NCBI RefSeq assembly: GCF_002432345.1
Contig: NZ_DJDT01000276.1
Span: 1-47,192 of the forward strand
DNA length: 47,192 bases
Reading direction: 5' to 3'
DNA from: Pedobacter sp. UBA5917
GTDB taxonomy: Bacteria > Bacteroidota > Bacteroidia > Sphingobacteriales > Sphingobacteriaceae
This document shows, piece after piece, positions 43,466-47,192 of this stretch. Under the pieces are notes generated by a model. The model was not told where the DNA came from and searched no databases. It worked only from the letters and a program-made list of their open reading frames with translations. Made by a program: the position numbers and the translations under genes. The number at the start of each line of letters is the position of its first letter. Within the stretch, counting starts at the first letter, position 1.

Positions 43466-44626
43466 ATGTTGATTATTCGGACTCTTACAAAACAATTAAG
43501 AAATAGGCTAAAAAAATCGCCTGCCGTTGCTATTCTTGGACCGCGGCAGGTGGGTAAAACTACTTTGGCAAAAAGTTTAAGCGATGATTATATCTATCTT
43601 GATATGGAAAATCCAAGGGATGTTGCCAAACTACAGGATGCTTATACTTTTTTAGAAAGCCTTCAGGATCATACGGTAATTGTTGATGAGGTACAATTAT
43701 TACCGGCATTGTTTTCTTTATTACGCCCTCTAATTGATGCAAAAAGAACTCCTGGTAGATTTATCCTGTTAGGATCTGCCTCACCTGAACTGGTTAAGGG
43801 CGTTTCTGAAACATTGGCAGGAAGAATTTCCTATAATGAATTATGCCCTGTTGGATTAACTGAGCTGCCGAACGAAGTAAGCTTTGAAGAACATTGGTTC
43901 CGTGGTGGATTTCCAGAATCCCTGTTATCAGAAAATGATTTATTGAGTAAGGAATGGATAGATGATTTTATTGTAAGTTATGTAGAAAAAGACTTGGCAA
44001 AGATGTTTAGTGTAGATTTAGCACCAACATTGCTGAGAAACTTTTGGAGTATGCTTGCTCATTTAAATGGCAATTTGTTTAATGCAGAATCTTTTGCAAG
44101 ATCGTTAGGGGTAAGCGCACCAACCGTAAACCGATATTTGGATTTTTTAGAAGGCGGTTTTTTGATCAGGCGTTTACAGCCATGGTTTGTTAATGCTAAA
44201 AAGCGTTTAATTAAATCGCCCAAAACATACATCAGGGATACGGGGATTCTTCACCGGTTACTAAATATACCAGGTTATAGCGATCTTTTTGGACATCCCG
44301 CGGTAGGCGGGTCGTGGGAAGGCTACGTAATCGAACAGATTTATCAGATAAAAGCAAAACAAACCGATCTTTTTTTCTACAGAACACAAACAGGGGCAGA
44401 ATGCGATCTGATTCTCGTACAGGGTATTACACCGCTGGCGTGTATTGAAATTAAACTCTCCAATGCACCAACGGTATCTAAAGGGTTTGTTAGCTGCATC
44501 AAGGATCTTGAGCCGAAATATAGGTACATTATCACACCAAAAAGCGAAACTTACCTATCGTCAAATGATGTGACGGTAACGAACCTGAAAAATTTCCTGT
44601 TGAATATTTTACCACAGATTCAATAG
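43466..44626 (+). CDS. ATP-binding protein with DUF4143 domain
   Basis: A 386-residue AAA-type ATPase. Walker A is GPRQVGKT at 25-32, Walker B VIVDEVQ at about 79-85, and the arginine/sensor region contains FILLGSASPEL. The DUF4143 part follows, with a probable winged helix (FARSLGVSAPTVNRYLDFLEGGFL). The C-terminus has the spaced E...ECD...EIK residues of a PD-(D/E)XK nuclease-like fold (GAECDLILVQG and CIEIKLS). The ATG at 43466 was preferred to the in-frame TTG at 43460 because the TTG overlaps the -7 box. Proteins of this family are very mobile between genomes and mostly uncharacterised; toxin-like, defence or regulatory roles have all been proposed. It stands alone. Confidence 0.85.
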   Translation: MLIIRTLTKQLRNRLKKSPAVAILGPRQVGKTTLAKSLSDDYIYLDMENPRDVAKLQDAYTFLESLQDHTVIVDEVQLLPALFSLLRPLIDAKRTPGRFILLGSASPELVKGVSETLAGRISYNELCPVGLTELPNEVSFEEHWFRGGFPESLLSENDLLSKEWIDDFIVSYVEKDLAKMFSVDLAPTLLRNFWSMLAHLNGNLFNAESFARSLGVSAPTVNRYLDFLEGGFLIRRLQPWFVNAKKRLIKSPKTYIRDTGILHRLLNIPGYSDLFGHPAVGGSWEGYVIEQIYQIKAKQTDLFFYRTQTGAECDLILVQGITPLACIEIKLSNAPTVSKGFVSCIKDLEPKYRYIITPKSETYLSSNDVTVTNLKNFLLNILPQIQ

Positions 44627-44670
44627 ATAATCCCCGATGAATTTTCTTCAAGGGGGATTACAAGGGATAT

Positions 44671-44743
44671 CGTCATCCTGAATTTATTTCAGGGTCTTTA
44701 TGCGCATGAAATAAGCAAATCCTTCGACAGGTTCAGGATGACG
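44671..44743. repeat. Dispersed inverted-repeat (REP/MITE-like) element, copy 2
   Basis: The terminal arms are CGTCATCCTGAA (44671-44682) and TTCAGGATGACG (44732-44743), a perfect 12-bp match. Inside the left half, 44671-44696 equals the reverse complement of 5242-5267 at 25 of 26 bases. The element fills the 3'-3' gap between the DUF4143 gene and the M1 peptidase gene and has no reading frame. Its stem might also act as a bidirectional terminator, though no T run follows. Confidence 0.8.
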
Positions 44744-44752
44744 ATAGGATTA

Positions 44753-47125
44753 TTACTTTCCTGCAGCTGCCTGCATCGGGTTTTTACCAACCGATTGGCC
44801 TCTTACAGCTCCACCGGCTTTCATTTTGTATACTTTAAACTTACTTTCTTTTGCTTTACCGCCCCAACTGTTGTTCGTGGTATCGATATCTGCAGTTTCG
44901 CGTAACGGATCTACCAGAATAGAAGCTACTTCTTTGTCCTTAACATAAAATTTAGAAGTTTTCAGTTCATTATGTCTCCAGATCTGCGCCGGGATGCGAT
45001 CGATTTCTTTAGTACCATCTTTATAGGTAAATTCAACAATAACCGGCATTACTAATCCGCCTTTGTTGCTGAAGCTCAATTCGTACAAAAACTTGTTGTT
45101 GTATTTACTTTGATCGGCATCGGCAACAACTTCTAGCGGAGCCGAAGCATCCGTTTTGGTTGCTACTGTAGTATCAACGGTAACCATTCCTCTATCGTAT
45201 TTATAATAAAAATCCTGTGCAGCTGTGTTTTTGTCTACATAGAAACTGATTTTTTTATCCTCGCGGTTTCTGATTTTTGAAACATCCTCAAAAGCATTTA
45301 CAGCAGGTTTGTCGATTTTTACCATTCTAGATCTTGCGGCAGGAACTTCTTTCGGAAAATCGGCTTTGGCAAATTTTACACTATCCAACGAAATGTCACA
45401 AGGGTCGGTTCCGTAAAACCAGCCTCTCCAAAACCAGTCTAAATCTTCACCGCTGGCATCTTCCATGGTACGGAATAGATCGGCAGGCTCAGGGTGTTTA
45501 AATGCCCATCTTCTGGCGTATTCTTTAAAAGCATAGTCGAAAAGTTCCCTGCCCATAATGGTTTCGCGAAGAATGTTTAAACCCGTAGCCGGTTTAGAAT
45601 AGGCATTGGGACCAAAACGTGCAATGTTTTCAGAATTGCTCATAATCGGCTCCAACTCATCTTTTGGCAGTTTCATGTAATCAACAATGGTATAAGCCGG
45701 ACCTTTTTTACTTGGGAATTTATTGTCCCAAAGTTCTTCCGTTAAATACTCTACAAAAGAGTTTAAACCCTCATCCATCCAGGTCCACTGGCGTTCATCA
45801 CTGTTTACGATCATTGGGAAAAAGTTGTGCCCAACCTCGTGGATAATCACACCCAGCATCCCGTTTTTGGTACTTTCGCTATAGGTTCCATCGGCATCGG
45901 TACGGCCATAATTGAAACAGATCATCGGATATTCCATTCCGTTGGCCGCTTCAATACTCTGCGCAACCGGATATGGATAAGGAATAGTAAAATCAGAATA
46001 GGTTTTAATGGTATGCGCTACCGCACGGGTAGAAAATTTGCTATACAGGTTATAGGCTTCTTTACCATAAAAACTCATACACATTACGGTATTGTTATTG
46101 GCCTGTATTTTTTGCGGCATGGCATCCCAGATAAATTTACGGGAGGAGGTCCATGCAAAATCGCGTACATTATTGGCGTTAAAAACCCAGGTTTTTTTAG
46201 CCGTTGATTTTTTCGTTTCAGCTGTTTTAGCTTCTGCCAAAGTCTGGATTTCTACAGGAGCGGCTGCGGTTTTTGCCGAGTTGTACCTGCTTAACTGTGT
46301 TGGGTTCAATACTGCGCTATAGTTGATGCATTCTCCGGTTCCACCAACCAAATGATCGGCAGGAACAGTCATCTGCACTTTAAAATCGCCAAAAGTTAAG
46401 GCAAACTCGCCCCTGCCGGTAAACTGGTGGTTCTGCCAGCCCTGAAAATCGCTGTACACGCATAAACGCGGATACCACTGCGTCATGGTGAACAGGTAAT
46501 TGCCGTCAGCTGGGAAAAATTCGTAACCACCACGGCCGCCAACACTCATCCTATCGGTAATTTTATAGTTCCAGTCGATATTGAAGATCAATTTCTGTCC
46601 TGTTCTTAAAGCTGCGGGCAGATCAATCCTCATCATGGTTTTGTTAACCGTATATTTTAGGTTTTTGCCTGTCGCATCTGTTAATTTGGTAATATTTATC
46701 CCATTACCATTATTTGCAGTTGCACTTAACTGATCAAGGTTTTTGGTTGTGCCTGTAGGAGGCATTTTGGTGGCATCCTGATAGTTTGCATTTTTATCGG
46801 TGCTGTGTTCGTTCTCATCAAGCTGTAACCAGATGTAAGTTAATGGATCAGGAGAATTGTTGGTATAGGTTACCGTTTCAGATCCGGTTAAAACCAGGTT
46901 TTTTTCATCCAGCTCACATTTAATATTATAATCGGCACGCTGTTGCCAGTATTTAACACCTGGCGCCCCACTTGCCGTGCGCTGCTCGTTTGGCGTAGGT
47001 AAAATAGTACCCAATTGTTCGAACTTATTACCGTGGTTGCTGCCGGGATTGTTCAAAATGTTTTGGGCCATGGCCAAAGTACCCGTAAAGAGTAAAAGGC
47101 CGGTTAAAGTAAACAGTTTATTCAT
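44753..47125 (-). CDS. Secreted M1-family zinc metallopeptidase
   Basis: A 790-residue exported peptidase. Signal peptide 1-20 (ending LAMA|Q). The M1 N-terminal beta domain (about 60-300) includes the YTNNSPDPLTYIWLQLDEN pattern. The catalytic domain carries HEVGH (H429, E430, H433) followed 19 residues later by E452 in WMDEGLNSF, the complete HEXXH-X18-E zinc site. The GxMEN exopeptidase motif appears as NGMEYP (Asn replaced by Tyr), as in several large M1 relatives, so aminopeptidase specificity is not assured. The C-terminal part is beta-rich. It is likely to degrade proteins or peptides in the periplasm or at the surface. The ATG start lies 67 bases from the window end. Confidence 0.9.
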   Translation of the reverse strand: MNKLFTLTGLLLFTGTLAMAQNILNNPGSNHGNKFEQLGTILPTPNEQRTASGAPGVKYWQQRADYNIKCELDEKNLVLTGSETVTYTNNSPDPLTYIWLQLDENEHSTDKNANYQDATKMPPTGTTKNLDQLSATANNGNGINITKLTDATGKNLKYTVNKTMMRIDLPAALRTGQKLIFNIDWNYKITDRMSVGGRGGYEFFPADGNYLFTMTQWYPRLCVYSDFQGWQNHQFTGRGEFALTFGDFKVQMTVPADHLVGGTGECINYSAVLNPTQLSRYNSAKTAAAPVEIQTLAEAKTAETKKSTAKKTWVFNANNVRDFAWTSSRKFIWDAMPQKIQANNNTVMCMSFYGKEAYNLYSKFSTRAVAHTIKTYSDFTIPYPYPVAQSIEAANGMEYPMICFNYGRTDADGTYSESTKNGMLGVIIHEVGHNFFPMIVNSDERQWTWMDEGLNSFVEYLTEELWDNKFPSKKGPAYTIVDYMKLPKDELEPIMSNSENIARFGPNAYSKPATGLNILRETIMGRELFDYAFKEYARRWAFKHPEPADLFRTMEDASGEDLDWFWRGWFYGTDPCDISLDSVKFAKADFPKEVPAARSRMVKIDKPAVNAFEDVSKIRNREDKKISFYVDKNTAAQDFYYKYDRGMVTVDTTVATKTDASAPLEVVADADQSKYNNKFLYELSFSNKGGLVMPVIVEFTYKDGTKEIDRIPAQIWRHNELKTSKFYVKDKEVASILVDPLRETADIDTTNNSWGGKAKESKFKVYKMKAGGAVRGQSVGKNPMQAAAGK

Positions 47126-47192
47126 GTTATGTTGTGTTAAAAGGGAATTCTTTCTAAAGCCATTTTTAAAGCCAGGCTAAATACGGCTGGCG

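Overview
The window looks like chromosomal DNA from a Bacteroidota bacterium of the Sphingobacteriaceae, most like Pedobacter. The grounds are a ricT-gldH pair, three SusC/SusD outer-membrane import pairs whose SusC proteins begin MKKLLQSLF, promoters resembling the Bacteroidota pattern (TTTG about 20 nt upstream of TAnnTTTG), A/T-rich spacers, and typical housekeeping genes (murF, metG, uvrB). The genus is an inference from these features; no database was searched.

Layout. 1-5.1 kb: ricT (PSP1 domain), overlapping gldH, then an orphan TonB-dependent receptor. 5.1-6.6 kb: a dispersed inverted-repeat element and murF (minus). 6.7-26.4 kb: a plus-strand nutrient-uptake region. It holds a secreted M14 zinc carboxypeptidase, a four-gene SusC/SusD/Ig-like lipoprotein/lipid-binding-like lipoprotein locus, a second SusC/SusD pair followed by an unknown secreted protein, a decayed SusC start that still has a promoter-like sequence, and a third SusC/SusD pair. 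26.4-30.7 kb: DoxX and an S66 LD-carboxypeptidase (minus), diverging from metG (plus), then an SDR oxidoreductase (minus). 31.0 kb: tRNA-Arg(CCT). 31.2-33.6 kb: an accessory patch with two tightly coupled unknown genes and a broken patatin-like gene. 33.9-35.7 kb: AraC regulator and aldo/keto reductase (minus). 35.9-38.6 kb: two tandem PqiA-like membrane proteins. 38.6-43.3 kb (minus): TonB C-terminal domain protein, DUF4834, YwbE, a DUF5077/DUF3472 protein and UvrB. 43.4-44.6 kb: a DUF4143 ATPase behind a 45-bp inverted repeat. 44.7-47.1 kb: an M1 metallopeptidase (minus).

How the parts fit. The centre of the window appears to be devoted to TonB-driven import across the outer membrane. The first SusCD locus has the gene order I recall for the Bacteroides thetaiotaomicron BT2264-BT2261 peptide importer, and a secreted carboxypeptidase lies directly upstream, so oligopeptide scavenging is a reasonable hypothesis. 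No glycoside hydrolase, sulfatase or ECF-sigma/anti-sigma pair accompanies the SusCD pairs, which argues against polysaccharide utilisation loci.

The observations most worth a second look are the decayed SusC start with retained promoter, the near-identical 5' coding segments of the three SusC genes, the two related inverted-repeat elements in convergent gaps, the operator-like repeat at the DUF4143 ATPase, the frameshifted patatin remnant beside two unknown genes, the tandem PqiA-like pair, and an aldo/keto reductase with two substituted catalytic residues. I found no CRISPR array, rRNA, insertion sequence or clear prophage.
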